Shown: positions 12,216 to 20,694, counted from the first letter of the stretch. The stretch: 40,803 nt of DNA from Klebsiella pneumoniae (GCA_945865755.1 CAMBFS010000009.1:1-40803), one strand, 5' to 3'. The notes: generated from the sequence alone by a model not told the origin. A program made the numbers and translations.

Positions 12216-12894
12216 GGAGGAGCTGCTGCGGGCCGAGCAGATTAGCAAACGGTACGGAGAAGGCGCGCACGCCATTCGCGTACTCGAAAACCTCGACCTC
12301 ACGCTCCGCCGCGGAGAGCGCGTGGCGATTGTTGGTGAATCGGGGATCGGGAAAAGTACACTCCTGCATATTCTGGGCACGCTCGATCAGCCAACGACTG
12401 GAAAAGTCCTGCTTGATGAAGTGGACTTCTCCGCGCTGCCAGAACCGGAACTCGCGGCTCTACGCAACCGCGAGATCGGCTTCATTTTTCAGTTCCATCA
12501 TTTGCTGCCAGATTTCACCGCGCTCGAGAATGTGATGATGCCGGGCATGGTGGCGGGGCTGGGGTGGGGAGAGGGGAGACGACAAGCCGAAGAGATCTTG
12601 CGGCGGGTCGGACTGGGCGAACGACTGACGCATCGGCCTGGTGAATTATCCGGTGGGGAACGACAACGAGTGGCGGTAGCACGGGCGTTAGTGCTCCACC
12701 CGCGCCTCATTCTCGCCGATGAACCCACTGGCAACCTTGATCCCCACACGGGCGACAGCGTGTTGCAACTGCTGCTCGCGCTCAATCACGAAATGGGGAT
12801 CACGATGGCGGTGGTGACGCATAGCGAGAAGCTCGCGGCGGCGATGGACCGGACACTCCGGCTGGTCGGCGGGAAGTTGGTCACGGTGCGGTAA
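12208..12894 (+). CDS. lolD: Lipoprotein-releasing ABC transporter ATP-binding protein
   Basis: The 228-aa ATPase powers the Lol permease. Visible motifs are Walker A GESGIGKST (residues 43-51, with Ile where Ser is usual), a Q-loop in GFIFQFHHLLPDFTALENV (a sequence typical of LolD), the signature LSGGERQRVAVARAL, Walker B LILADEPTGNLD, and the H-loop VVTHS. The length equals the family norm. Its ATG lies inside the end of the permease gene, which indicates coupled translation. No terminator is evident after the stop; the next gene begins about 195 bp downstream, beyond a repeat. Confidence 0.96.
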   Translation: MSREELLRAEQISKRYGEGAHAIRVLENLDLTLRRGERVAIVGESGIGKSTLLHILGTLDQPTTGKVLLDEVDFSALPEPELAALRNREIGFIFQFHHLLPDFTALENVMMPGMVAGLGWGEGRRQAEEILRRVGLGERLTHRPGELSGGERQRVAVARALVLHPRLILADEPTGNLDPHTGDSVLQLLLALNHEMGITMAVVTHSEKLAAAMDRTLRLVGGKLVTVR

Positions 12895-12930
12895 TACAGT
12901 TCGGAGTTCGGAGTCCCAAGTCCCCCCTTG

Positions 12931-13032
12931 GTGCTCGTTGAGAAATAACTTGCCGATTTGGCTAGCGGGTGCCACTGCTGGCTTGTCCAGCAGTGCTCTA
13001 TGCGCCTTGGTTGCCGCGCCCCCAACGAGCAC
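12931..13032. repeat. About 100-bp element with 10-bp inverted ends and internal hairpin
   Basis: GTGCTCGTTG (12931-12940) and its exact complement (13023-13032) bound a segment containing a second palindrome, CACTGCTGG...CCAGCAGTG, near 12972-12993. It sits between lolD and the first Uma2 gene and abuts the 50-odd bp that both Uma2 loci share upstream. Just before it, GTTCGGA appears twice in tandem (7-bp period). It is probably a small non-coding repeat element, but no second copy is present here to prove it. Confidence 0.5.
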
Positions 13033-13089
13033 GCCGGGTTTTCTTGGCCGTCGTTTTTCTCTATGTATGGCGAGTGAGGAGTACCATAT

Positions 13090-13767
13090 ATGAGTCTTTC
13101 AGAAGCCTTATCCTCCTTCATGGAACCGATCACGGACCCCGAACTGCTCGCGGAGATGGCCGCCCTGCCCACCGAGGACGATTTGCCGTGTGATGATGGA
13201 ATACCCATGGAAACCTACCGACATCGTGAGCAAATGTGGCTGCTGATCCATTCGCTGCAACTCCATTGGGCGGAGCGGAACGATTATTACGTCAGTGGGA
13301 ATATGTTCCTGCACTATACCTTGCGGGATCAGAAGAAATTTCGGGGGCCAGATTTTTTCTTGGTTCTGAATGTCGAGAATCGCGAGCGCAAGAGCTGGGT
13401 CGTCTGGCAAGAAGGCATGCGCTTTCCCGATGTGATTATCGAACTGCTCTCCGAGACCACGCAAAAGATCGATAAAGAGGAGAAAAAAGTGCTCTACGAG
13501 CAGGTTTTTCGCACGGGGGAGTATTATCTCTATGATCCCGAATCCCAAGAATTTATCGGGTACCGTCTGTATGGGATGCACTACGAACGTATTGAACCAG
13601 ACGCCCAAGGCAGAATGTACTCTCCCGCGACGGGTCTGTACCTCGCCGTGCGAGAGAATTGGTTACGGTGGCTCACTCCGGAAGGAAAGCCGGTGCCGAC
13701 ACCGATGGAACGCTTTAAGCAGGAACAACAGTACGCCAATGAAGAGCGCCAACGCGCCAACGAATAA
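13090..13767 (+). CDS. Uma2 family endonuclease-like protein, tail cut by a stop codon
   Basis: The 225-aa protein is an Uma2-type (DUF820) predicted nuclease of the PD-(D/E)XK fold. Conserved blocks are [26 protein letters not shown], a [21 protein letters not shown] core carrying the acidic/lysine residues, and [18 protein letters not shown]. It is strongly similar to the gene at 17228-17974, including about 55 bp before the start. At 13765-13767 a TAA replaces the expected CAA. Reading on gives the same glutamine/alanine-rich coiled-coil tail as the paralogue, ending in [12 protein letters not shown] at 13857. A single nonsense change has therefore removed about 30 residues. The nuclease core is intact, so it may still work; the cellular role of the family is unknown. 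Confidence 0.87.
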   Translation: MSLSEALSSFMEPITDPELLAEMAALPTEDDLPCDDGIPMETYRHREQMWLLIHSLQLHWAERNDYYVSGNMFLHYTLRDQKKFRGPDFFLVLNVENRERKSWVVWQEGMRFPDVIIELLSETTQKIDKEEKKVLYEQVFRTGEYYLYDPESQEFIGYRLYGMHYERIEPDAQGRMYSPATGLYLAVRENWLRWLTPEGKPVPTPMERFKQEQQYANEERQRANE

Positions 13768-13898
13768 CAACAACGCGCGGCTGAAGAGCGCCAACGCGCG
13801 GAACAGGCGGAGCATACGCTGGAAGCCTACCGCCGTCGCTTTGGCGATCTGGAGTGATCCAGCGGGCAAGCAAACCGGAAAGCCGCACGCGCCCGCTG

Positions 13899-14534
13899 TC
13901 AGTCCACGAACAACACATTCCGACAAAGCTGCGTGACCACCTCGGCAATTCCATCTCCCGTTTTGCAATTCGTCAGAACGACCGGTCGTCCGCGCCGCAC
14001 GTCTTGCGCCTCGGTCACCATGCGTGGCAGCTCAACCCCGACATACGGTGCGAGATCGACTTTGTTGATGACCAACAAATCACACTGGAGCACCCCCGGC
14101 CCACGTTTGCGGGGGATGTCGCCGCCCCCGGCCACGTCAATCACGAAGATCCAGTAATCCACCAGCTCCAGCGAAAACGTCGAAGCGAGATTGTCACCGC
14201 CACTCTCAATCAAGATCAACTCCACACTAGGGAATCGCTCTTCCAATTCAATGGCGGCCTCAATGTTCAGCGTCGGGTCCTCGCGAATCACCGTATGCGG
14301 ACATGCGCCCGCTTCCACCCCAAGCACCCGCTCCGGCGCAATGAGTTTCGAGCGGCGGATGCGCTCGGCGTCTTCTTGGGTGACGAGGTCGTTGGTGATG
14401 ACCGCAAGTTCGATCCCACGCGCCATCAACGCCGGAATGAGTTGTTCCACCAGCGCGGTCTTGCCGGACCCTACTGGGCCGCCAATCCCTACCCGCGCCA
14501 CATTTGCCGTCGAAGTAAGTCGTGTTTTTCTCAT
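13899..14534 (-). CDS. ureG: Urease accessory GTPase UreG
   Basis: The 211-aa SIMIBI-class GTPase couples GTP hydrolysis to nickel delivery into apo-urease. The P-loop GPVGSGKT lies at residues 19-26, the metal-binding Cys-Pro-His motif at 78-80 ([13 protein letters not shown]), [11 protein letters not shown] at about 110-120, and the guanine specificity motif NKVD at 157-160. The length is normal; there is no histidine-rich N-terminal extension as seen in some UreG. It overlaps the end of ureC by 4 bp and is the last gene of the ureAB-ureC-ureG block. The first Uma2 gene converges on it from the other side, with only 41 bp between the Uma2 reading frame (counting the lost tail) and the ureG stop. 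Confidence 0.97.
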   Translation of the reverse strand: MRKTRLTSTANVARVGIGGPVGSGKTALVEQLIPALMARGIELAVITNDLVTQEDAERIRRSKLIAPERVLGVEAGACPHTVIREDPTLNIEAAIELEERFPSVELILIESGGDNLASTFSLELVDYWIFVIDVAGGGDIPRKRGPGVLQCDLLVINKVDLAPYVGVELPRMVTEAQDVRRGRPVVLTNCKTGDGIAEVVTQLCRNVLFVD

Positions 14535-16240
14535 CGTAGGAAGTACCTTTGCGCCAAGACGACCTCGGTCGCCGGTTCACAAGTGAGGAGTTCACCGTCG
14601 GCGTAGACTTCATGCGTCTGGGCATTCACCGTAATCTCTGGACAGGCATCGTTATGCAGCATGTCGCGTTTGCTCAGCGCCCGTGTGCTCCGAATCGGCA
14701 ACATCGGCTTGCGCAGGTGCAACTTGCGCGCGACATCCGCTTGCATGGCCAAGGAGCTGACGAAGGTCGCGCTAAGCGCGGGCGGGGCACTGCCCACCGC
14801 ACCCCACATCGGGCGTTGAATCACCGGTTCCGTCGGCAATGTCGAACCGCTGGGGTCCCCCATCGCCGCCCAGGCCACGAACCCACTCTTGATCACCAAC
14901 AACGGCTTGGCCCCAAAAAAGGCGGGCTTCCACAGGACCAGATCGGCCATTTTGCCGGGCTCAATGGACCCCACATACTGATCGATCCCCATGACCCGCG
15001 CGGCGTTCAGAGTGTACTTGGCCACATAGCGCTTGATGCGTTCATTATCGGCGCGAGCGGTGGTTTCGTGCGGGAGCCGCCCCCGCTGGTCCTTCATCTT
15101 ACTGGCCAGCCGCCAACAGTTGGTGATGGTCTCGTTCACCCGCCCCATGCCTTGGGTATCCGCCGCGAAGATCGAGATCGCCCCCATGTCATGGAGAATG
15201 TCCTCCGCCGCCATCGTCTGCGGTCGAATCCGGCTCTCGGCGAAGGCCACGTCTTCAGGCAGTCGGGGGTCGAGCATGTGGACATCCATCGTCATCGCCA
15301 AGGCTTCATCCAGCGCGTTGCGGGTGTAGGGGTTGGTCGGGTTGGTGGACGACGGCAGGCAATTGGCGATCCCACACACCCGGATAATATCTGGCGCATG
15401 CCCACCCCCAGCCCCTTCGACGTGGTAGATATGGATGGCGCGCCCAGCGATGGCCGCGAGCGTGTCCTCGCAATAGCCCGCCTCGTTAATGGTGTCGGCA
15501 TGCAGTTGCACCTGAAAATCGTACTTATCGGCGACGGTCAACGCGCAATCAATGGTCGCGGGCATGGCACCAAAATCCTCATGGACTTTGACGCCAATCG
15601 CGCCCCCGGCGACGCTCTCCTCAATAGCCTCCGGGTGGTGCGCGCTGCCGCGTCCGAGAAACCCGAAGTTGAGGGGGTACTGTTCCGCCCCGCGCAGCAT
15701 GTGCGCCAAGTTGGTGGGTCCGGCGCAACTCACATCAAAGTGGGGGCCCATGGTCCCGCCGATCATCGTGGTCAACCCACAGGCCAGCGCATGTTCACAC
15801 TGTTGCGGCGCGAGGAAATGGGCGTGAGTCTCGATCCCGCCGGGGGTCACTATCATGCCATCGCCATGCACGATGGTGGTGCTTGGCCCGCAGTGGAGGT
15901 TGGGGTGCACCCCGGCCTGGATCGCGGGGTTCCCGGCCTTGCCAACGCCAACGATCTTGCCATCGCGGATGCCGATGTCGCCTTTCACGATGCCCAGCAC
16001 CGGATCAATGATAGTGGCGTTGTGGATCACCATATCCAGTCCCCCGGCGGCCATCGTCGTCGCTGAGTGAAACCCCATGCCATCGCGCATCACCTTGCCA
16101 GCGCCGGTCATGCACTCTTCACCATAGACGGCATGATCGTATTCGACCTCGGCCAGCAGGGAGGTGTCACCGAGGCGAACGAGGTCCCCGGTGGTCGGGC
16201 CATACATCGCGGCGTAGGCCGCGCGACTGATTTTCGCCAT
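14531..16240 (-). CDS. ureC: Urease alpha (catalytic) subunit, divergent at the flap
   Basis: The 569-aa subunit hydrolyses urea to ammonia and carbamate. All nickel ligands can be placed: His139 and His141 (ETHAHF), the carbamylated Lys218 ([10 protein letters not shown]), His247 ([11 protein letters not shown]), His273 ([12 protein letters not shown]) and Asp361 (AADTQGMG). The catalytic flap histidine is present as His321. The adjacent cysteine, standard in the CHHLD flap motif, is valine (Val320), and the following histidine is methionine (Met322), giving VHMLD. The flap cysteine is known not to be strictly essential but is the target of thiol-reactive inhibitors. A hairpin element separates the gene from ureAB; its AAAGGAAC ribosome site lies between the element and ATG 16240. 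Likely a functional but divergent urease. Confidence 0.96.
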   Translation of the reverse strand: MAKISRAAYAAMYGPTTGDLVRLGDTSLLAEVEYDHAVYGEECMTGAGKVMRDGMGFHSATTMAAGGLDMVIHNATIIDPVLGIVKGDIGIRDGKIVGVGKAGNPAIQAGVHPNLHCGPSTTIVHGDGMIVTPGGIETHAHFLAPQQCEHALACGLTTMIGGTMGPHFDVSCAGPTNLAHMLRGAEQYPLNFGFLGRGSAHHPEAIEESVAGGAIGVKVHEDFGAMPATIDCALTVADKYDFQVQLHADTINEAGYCEDTLAAIAGRAIHIYHVEGAGGGHAPDIIRVCGIANCLPSSTNPTNPYTRNALDEALAMTMDVHMLDPRLPEDVAFAESRIRPQTMAAEDILHDMGAISIFAADTQGMGRVNETITNCWRLASKMKDQRGRLPHETTARADNERIKRYVAKYTLNAARVMGIDQYVGSIEPGKMADLVLWKPAFFGAKPLLVIKSGFVAWAAMGDPSGSTLPTEPVIQRPMWGAVGSAPPALSATFVSSLAMQADVARKLHLRKPMLPIRSTRALSKRDMLHNDACPEITVNAQTHEVYADGELLTCEPATEVVLAQRYFLR

Positions 16241-16262
16241 GCTTAGGTTCCTTTATGCCAGT

Positions 16263-16377
16263 GGGATTAAGTTAAGCAACCGTGTCATTGCGAGCAGCGA
16301 AGCAATCTTTGTTTTGTTGGAGATTGCTTCGTCGTTCGACTCCTCGCAATGACAGGCCCCCCCTTAACTTAATGCCC
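16263..16377. mobile_element. 115-bp hairpin element, copy B, between ureAB and ureC
   Basis: This is nearly identical to the element at 9130-9243, with the same ATTAAGTTAAG ends in inverted orientation and the same internal palindrome. GTTCCTTTATGC occurs on both sides (16247-16258 and 16380-16391). On the minus strand this repeat reads GCATAAAGGAAC: one copy contains the ureAB stop, the other the ribosome site of ureC. This looks like a target duplication made on insertion, which preserved the ureC ribosome site. The hairpin now lies inside the urease mRNA and may affect the ratio of subunits or mRNA stability. Confidence 0.78.
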
Positions 16378-16385
16378 ATGTTCCT

Positions 16386-17090
16386 TTATGCACCCTTGAA
16401 GCCGAGGTCGCGCGCGCGTTGCAACGCCGCCTGTTTCACGTCGTCGGAGTGGATCGACCCATTCGTCAGATTGTTCAAGCCGGTCACTTCGCCGGTGCCA
16501 CCAATGGCGACCACCGTGACTTCCTTCTTCATCCCCGGCTCGAAGCGGACCGAGCCCCCAGCCTGCACATCCAGGCGCATGCCAAACGCGCGTCCGCGAT
16601 CAAACAAGAGTGCTTTGTTGGCCTCGAAGAAATGAAAATGGCTCGCCACCTGAATGGCGCGGTCGCCGGTGTTGGTCACTTCGAGTATGGCTTTTTCTCG
16701 CCCGGCATTCAGTTCGATATCTCCCGCCGGAGTAATGATCTCACCAGGACGACCGTTGGGCAGCTCGGCGACCGGATTTTTCCCTGGTCGGATAGGTTGG
16801 TAGACGGTGACCAGCTTGGTGCCATCTGGAAAGAAGGCATCCACCATGAGCTGCGGCATGAGGTCGGGGACCCCGGGCATGACATCGTCGGTGGTCAGGA
16901 GCGTCGCCCCCCATCCGGCGAGGTCCGCCACGGAGCGACCATCACGCGCCCCTTCCAGTATCTCGTCCAGAATATAGACCATCGCTTCGGCATGGTTGAG
17001 CTTGACCCCACGTGCTTTGCGCCGACGCGCCAGTTCGGCGGCGGTGAAAATCGTGAGGCGTTCCATTTCGGTGGGGGTGAGGTTGAGCAT
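16386..17090 (-). CDS. ureAB: Urease gamma-beta fusion subunit (UreA-UreB)
   Basis: The 234-aa structural subunit combines the gamma and beta chains, which are separate in many bacteria but fused in Helicobacter and others. Residues 1-100 match UreA ([54 protein letters not shown]). Residues from about 115 match UreB ([52 protein letters not shown]). I chose ATG 17090, preceded by GAGG-like bases, over the longer frame to 17171 because the extra residues are unlike UreA. It heads the ureAB-ureC-ureG block. The second Uma2 gene is divergent, its start only 137 bp away, so ureE/ureF are now cut off from these genes by an oppositely oriented gene. Confidence 0.96.
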   Translation of the reverse strand: MLNLTPTEMERLTIFTAAELARRRKARGVKLNHAEAMVYILDEILEGARDGRSVADLAGWGATLLTTDDVMPGVPDLMPQLMVDAFFPDGTKLVTVYQPIRPGKNPVAELPNGRPGEIITPAGDIELNAGREKAILEVTNTGDRAIQVASHFHFFEANKALLFDRGRAFGMRLDVQAGGSVRFEPGMKKEVTVVAIGGTGEVTGLNNLTNGSIHSDDVKQAALQRARDLGFKGA

Positions 17091-17227
17091 GGGAGGTCTT
17101 TCTTGTTTGGCGTGTGGCGTTGAGTGGTAAGGTACGCGAAGCGTGGGGCGCTGAAAATTGGGGGGAGCCACGCCGGGTTTTCTTGGCCGTCGTTTTTCTC
17201 TATGTATGGCCGATGAGGAGTACCATA

Positions 17228-17974
17228 ATGAGTTTTTCAGAAGCCTTATCCTCCCTGATGGAACCGATTACGGACCCCGAACTGCTCGCGGAGATGGCCG
17301 CCCTGCCCACCGAGGATGATTTGCCGTGTAACGACGGAGAGCCCATGGAAACCTACCGACATCGTGAACAAATGATACTGCTGATCCATTCGCTGCAAGC
17401 GCACTGGGCGGAGCGGAGCGATTATTACGTCAGTGGCAATATGTTCCTGCACTATACCCTGCAAGAGCAAAAGAAATTTCGCGGCCCCGATTTTTTCTTG
17501 GTCCTCAATGTCGAGAATCGCGAGCGCAAGAGCTGGGTGGTCTGGCAGGAAGGCATGCGCTTTCCTGATGTGATCATTGAGCTGCTCTCCGAAACCACGC
17601 AAAAGATCGACAAGGGCGAGAAAAAAGCGCTCTACGCGCAGACTTTTCACACGGGCGAGTATTATCTCTACGATCCCGAATCCCAGGAATTTCTCGGGTA
17701 CCGTCTCCAGGGGACGCGCTACGAGCCCGTCGAACCCGACGCCCAGGGCAGAATGTATTCTCCCGCGACGGGGCTGTACCTCGCCGTGCGAGACAATTGG
17801 TTGCGGTGGCTGACTGCGGAAGGAAAGCTGGTGCTGACGCCGATGGAACTCTTTCAGCAGGAACACCAACGCGCGGCTGAAGAGCGCCAGCGCGCCAACG
17901 AAGCGCGCCAGCGCGCGGAACAGGCCGAACACATGCTGGAAGCCTACCGCCGTCGCTTTGGCGATCTGGAGTGA
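17228..17974 (+). CDS. Uma2 family endonuclease-like protein, full length
   Basis: The 248-aa paralogue of the gene at 13090 has the same Uma2 blocks: [43 protein letters not shown] and [18 protein letters not shown]. It keeps the C-terminal coiled coil of about 45 residues made of [19 protein letters not shown] repeats and ending [12 protein letters not shown]. The start at ATG 17228 follows the GAGGAGTACCATA stretch that is also present before the other copy; the shared upstream segment begins near 17169. It sits between ureAB and the ureE-ureF genes in opposite orientation. Such families expand in cyanobacteria and environmental bacteria; the role is unknown. Confidence 0.88.
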   Translation: MSFSEALSSLMEPITDPELLAEMAALPTEDDLPCNDGEPMETYRHREQMILLIHSLQAHWAERSDYYVSGNMFLHYTLQEQKKFRGPDFFLVLNVENRERKSWVVWQEGMRFPDVIIELLSETTQKIDKGEKKALYAQTFHTGEYYLYDPESQEFLGYRLQGTRYEPVEPDAQGRMYSPATGLYLAVRDNWLRWLTAEGKLVLTPMELFQQEHQRAAEERQRANEARQRAEQAEHMLEAYRRRFGDLE

Positions 17975-18044
17975 TTCTCGCGTTATCGAATCCCTACGGC
18001 CCAACGGCATGAAGTTCGCGAGTTCCGGGTTGCGAGTTCCCTCT

Positions 18045-18410
18045 CCCGGATGGGCAATGGCATGAAGTGAAGGAAATTCTGCTCATGTCGGAAACTGCCC
18101 CCGCGCCTCCCCTTACCGGTGGTTGCACCACCGGCTACCCTCTTAGGTGATTTCTCGAAATGAATATACCGTTTCTAGGTAGCCTGGATGAAGCGGAGCG
18201 GAATCCAGGTTCCGCGCGGGACACCCCGGATTCCGCTCCGCTCCATCCGGGCTACCTGGGATAGTCTTTTCCGGAAATCGCCTTAACGCCCCGCTGGGGC
18301 GTGTCGCTCAGCCCCGGAGGGGCTTCGGCTGGTAGCCGGTGGTGCAACCACCGGTCTCCGAGGCGTGCGATGACCATGAGGCCGAACTTAATACCATTGC
18401 CCGGATGGGC
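18045..18410. repeat. Nested intergenic palindromes with 25-bp inverted ends
   Basis: The 667-bp gap between the second Uma2 gene and the 85-aa gene holds no convincing coding frame. A perfect 25-bp inverted repeat lies at 18115-18139 and 18331-18355. Inside it a long hairpin pairs 18179-18210 with 18225-18256 (the GGAT(G)AAGCGGAGCGGAATCC type). Outside it, CCCGGATGGGC occurs in direct orientation at 18045-18055 and 18400-18410, with CAATGGCATGAAGT and AACTTAATACCATTG as inverted neighbours. The whole resembles a palindromic repeat invaded by others. Confidence 0.7.
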
Positions 18411-18479
18411 GAGGGCGAGGGGGATCAAGTGTCTTTTCCTTATTTTTGCCTGGAACTTTCAATCCGTTGGTGCTCAAGA

Positions 18480-18577
18480 TGTAGGCTGGGATGACCAACG
18501 GGAATCCCAGCGTGATGCGCACCGCAGGGTAGGGGCGAATAATCATTCGCCCCTACTCCGCTCATTACCAGCCTACA
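18480..18577. repeat. Intergenic hairpin pair (TGTAGGCTGG ends)
   Basis: TGTAGGCTGG (18480-18489) is the exact complement of 18568-18577. Within it, a perfect 12-bp inverted repeat (18529-18540 with 18545-18556) encloses a 4-base loop. It resembles palindromes found between genes in many bacteria. It lies just after the end of the 85-aa gene and could end transcription of the ureE-ureF unit, but there is no clear T-run. Confidence 0.65.
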
Positions 18578-18641
18578 TCCTGCTACATCCTGCCGCTTCG
18601 GTGGGAGTGCGGCTGAGCGCTGAGAGCCATCTCACGGGGAC

Positions 18642-18899
18642 TCAGGCAACTTTGCTCGTCGGCTTTCCTGGCGAAGGCAAATCAAGTCGCGTGGTCCAGT
18701 CAGGTTGGGCAAGCCACTGTTGATGTTCCAGATCAAACTCGACCGTGCCTTCGACTTCCATTTCTTCGTCAAACAGCACGACTCTCAACCGAGGGCGTAA
18801 CTGCGCGGTGGGATATTGCTGCACCTCGGTATTGATAGCGACGCGCTCCCGTGGGTCCATCGTCATGGTGTTAAAGTCCACATAAATTCGCATTTTCAA
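18642..18899 (-). CDS. Small protein of unknown function coupled to ureF
   Basis: The 85-aa frame begins MKMRIYVDFNTMTMDPRERV and continues with QLRPRLRVVLFDEEMEVEGT and FDLEHQQWLAQPDW. It looks like a compact mainly beta protein with no signal peptide or membrane segment. I do not recognise a named family. Its ATG overlaps the ureF stop by 4 bp (ATGA), good evidence that it is translated with ureF. The location invites the idea of a role in urease maturation, for instance in place of the missing ureD, but it is far too short to be UreD and nothing in the sequence supports a specific function. Confidence 0.68.
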   Translation of the reverse strand: MKMRIYVDFNTMTMDPRERVAINTEVQQYPTAQLRPRLRVVLFDEEMEVEGTVEFDLEHQQWLAQPDWTTRLDLPSPGKPTSKVA

Positions 18900-19570
18900 C
18901 TCGCGAACAACCGCACTTCTTGCACTTCATGCCGCATCATGGCGATGTCCGCCGCTGGGGTGAAACTGCTCATGTCGTTTGGTGGCGGCAGTTGTAGCAC
19001 CTCCCCTAGTGTGGCGTGAGCACGAGTAAGCACCTGTTGCGCATCAATATGACTCACGCATCCCAACCGGACGGCGGCACTGACGAACGCGATACACAGC
19101 AGATGCCCCGCCAGAGTCTCCGCCGCCACGACATCACCGGTCAGATTCCGCCAGACCAACCCCTGCGCGATGGGCACGTGCCCATACGCTTGGCCAGCAC
19201 GAATCCGTTCAAGATACGCGGTGGCATGCGCCGTACCGAGTTGGGAGTGGACCCGTAGCAGTGCACGCCCAGCTCGACGCGAGGCTTCTCGGAGATCACG
19301 AGCCAAGGACATCACCTCGACTTCCTCATCAATCTCCATCACCGCCTCAAGGTTCTCGCCAGCCTGGTACACACGATGCAGCGCCGCGCGATCACATACC
19401 GCCCAGCGGCAGCGCAGTTGCCCATCAACGAAAGACGCTAGCGTTGTCGCATCATGGACCTGCCTTTCCGCGTACAACGTCTCTAGCCCCCAGGACGAGG
19501 CGAACCCGCCGCTGGGAAAGAAACTGTCGCCGTGTTGTAAAAGGACCAGCAATTCAGACGGAGTGTTCAT
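18896..19570 (-). CDS. ureF: Urease accessory protein UreF
   Basis: The 224-aa all-helical accessory protein acts with UreG (and normally UreD/UreH) in loading nickel into urease. Family features include LLQHGDSFFPSGGFASSWGLETL at residues 9-31, HATAYLERIRAGQAYGHVPIAQGL in the middle, and VSAAVRLGCVSHIDAQQVL towards the end. Length is typical. It overlaps the end of ureE by 17 bp and the following small gene by 4 bp, so ureE-ureF-orf85 form one translational unit, separated from ureAB-C-G by an Uma2 gene and about 1 kb. Confidence 0.95.
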   Translation of the reverse strand: MNTPSELLVLLQHGDSFFPSGGFASSWGLETLYAERQVHDATTLASFVDGQLRCRWAVCDRAALHRVYQAGENLEAVMEIDEEVEVMSLARDLREASRRAGRALLRVHSQLGTAHATAYLERIRAGQAYGHVPIAQGLVWRNLTGDVVAAETLAGHLLCIAFVSAAVRLGCVSHIDAQQVLTRAHATLGEVLQLPPPNDMSSFTPAADIAMMRHEVQEVRLFAS

Positions 19571-20012
19571 CGGGCACCTTTCGTATGCGTCCGCTGTTCA
19601 GCAACGGGCGCAGCCGGTCGAGATACCGCTCTTCGGGACCTTCGCGGGCAACCTGCAGGAGGCCATCAACAAACCGCACTCGCCAATGCAGATTGCCCGC
19701 GGCATAACCCAATTCGAGCGCCGCCGCCGCATCAATTGGCGCGAACGACAGCCATGCTTCCTCGGTCATCCGCACGACAATGGCGCGGTCCTCGGTCAGA
19801 TAGAGCACCGCGCCATCGCTCAGCGATTCGTGCCGGTCGAGGACAATCGCCACGTCAGTGCCGCGATCGGTCACCGTCCGCAAACGGTGCCGTTGCGCAT
19901 CGCCGCGTTGCAAGAGGATGGTTTCCACCTGCCCGCCATGCCCCAGCAGATGCAGCCGTTCGGATAGATCGGCATCGGCCACGGAGCCCAGGATGTGTGT
20001 GAGGCGCAACAT
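19554..20012 (-). CDS. ureE: Urease accessory nickel chaperone UreE
   Basis: The 152-aa protein has the two-domain UreE layout. The N-terminal peptide-binding part (residues 1-75) contains RHRLRTVTDRGTDVAIVLDR and GAVLYLTEDRAIVVRM. The C-terminal metal-binding domain contains ELGYAAGNLHWRVRFVDG, where the histidine of the GN-x-H motif is the nickel ligand at the dimer interface. The C-terminus lacks the histidine-rich tail of the Klebsiella protein, as in many UreE. The gene starts 15 bp after the CDP-alcohol phosphatidyltransferase gene and overlaps ureF. Confidence 0.92.
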   Translation of the reverse strand: MLRLTHILGSVADADLSERLHLLGHGGQVETILLQRGDAQRHRLRTVTDRGTDVAIVLDRHESLSDGAVLYLTEDRAIVVRMTEEAWLSFAPIDAAAALELGYAAGNLHWRVRFVDGLLQVAREGPEERYLDRLRPLLNSGRIRKVPDEHSV

Positions 20013-20027
20013 CTGTACCTTCCACCC

Positions 20028-20633
20028 TTACCCGTTGTCGCGCATCACCTGCTGTTGCGCCTGAAGAAAGAAGCGCAATCGCATGGTGATCGCCAACACG
20101 AGATACGCGAGCCACAAGGCGAGGACGGTCTGATAGAGCAGCGCGGGCAGCAACTGCTGGTGCAGGGTCGCATGGAGGGACGCCACGCCCGTGAGAATGT
20201 AGTTGAGTACGCCCGCCCAGTGGCCAATGGGGTTGGATACCAGCGTGATGGTGACGCTTTTCTTTGAGAGCAGCCACGAATCAATGGAGTATTGACTAAA
20301 GGCCAGCGCGATCGCCGTCGGAATCCACCACGGCACGACGCCACACTTCACGAGATACGTCAGCGTAACCAAGATGAACGTAATGTCGGCGAGATTATCC
20401 AGCACTTTGCCCAAGTCGGAATTGAGTCCTTGTGCCCGCGCGATAGGGCCATCGTAATAATCGCTCGCGCAGATCAGGAGAAACAACCCAGTGACCACGA
20501 CCGCGGACAGCAGCCCGAACTCTTGGCGGCCCGTCTCAATAGCGAACAAGAACACCGGCAGCAGCACGAGCCGCGAGCTGGTCAGCACATGGGCGAAATT
20601 GAATGGTCGTCTGACGAGAAATGAGAATGTCAC
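20028..20633 (-). CDS. CDP-alcohol phosphatidyltransferase
   Basis: The 201-aa integral membrane enzyme transfers a phosphatidyl group from CDP-diacylglycerol to an alcohol. The full catalytic motif D-x2-DG-x2-AR-x8-G-x3-D-x3-D is present in SDYYDGPIARAQGLNSDLGK followed by VLDNLAD. Several hydrophobic helices surround it. The alcohol (glycerol phosphate, inositol, serine or other) cannot be told from sequence. I prefer GTG 20633 because AAGGA lies seven bases upstream; a longer frame from ATG 20672 is possible. It heads the transcript that continues into ureE and ureF with a 15-bp spacer, an odd partner for urease genes. Confidence 0.88.
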   Translation of the reverse strand: MTFSFLVRRPFNFAHVLTSSRLVLLPVFLFAIETGRQEFGLLSAVVVTGLFLLICASDYYDGPIARAQGLNSDLGKVLDNLADITFILVTLTYLVKCGVVPWWIPTAIALAFSQYSIDSWLLSKKSVTITLVSNPIGHWAGVLNYILTGVASLHATLHQQLLPALLYQTVLALWLAYLVLAITMRLRFFLQAQQQVMRDNG

Positions 20634-20694
20634 AGGCGAGTCCTTTTCTTGATTCCGCTGTTTTTTTACCATAGAAATGGGAAAGGAGCCTACT

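Noticed and set aside
14549..16066. A 505-codon open frame on the plus strand across ureC
   Set aside because: It is exactly antisense to the clear ureC frame, its translation is rich in Arg/His/Gly/Pro with no family pattern, and GC-rich codon use in ureC explains the open reverse frame.
18060..18640. Plus-strand frame starting at 18301 (140 codons)
   Set aside because: It runs through several palindromic repeats and has no family pattern; the gap is repeat DNA.
20292..20624. 110-codon plus-strand frame rich in Arg/Gln/Glu
   Set aside because: It is antisense to the phosphatidyltransferase catalytic motif region, which is unambiguous.
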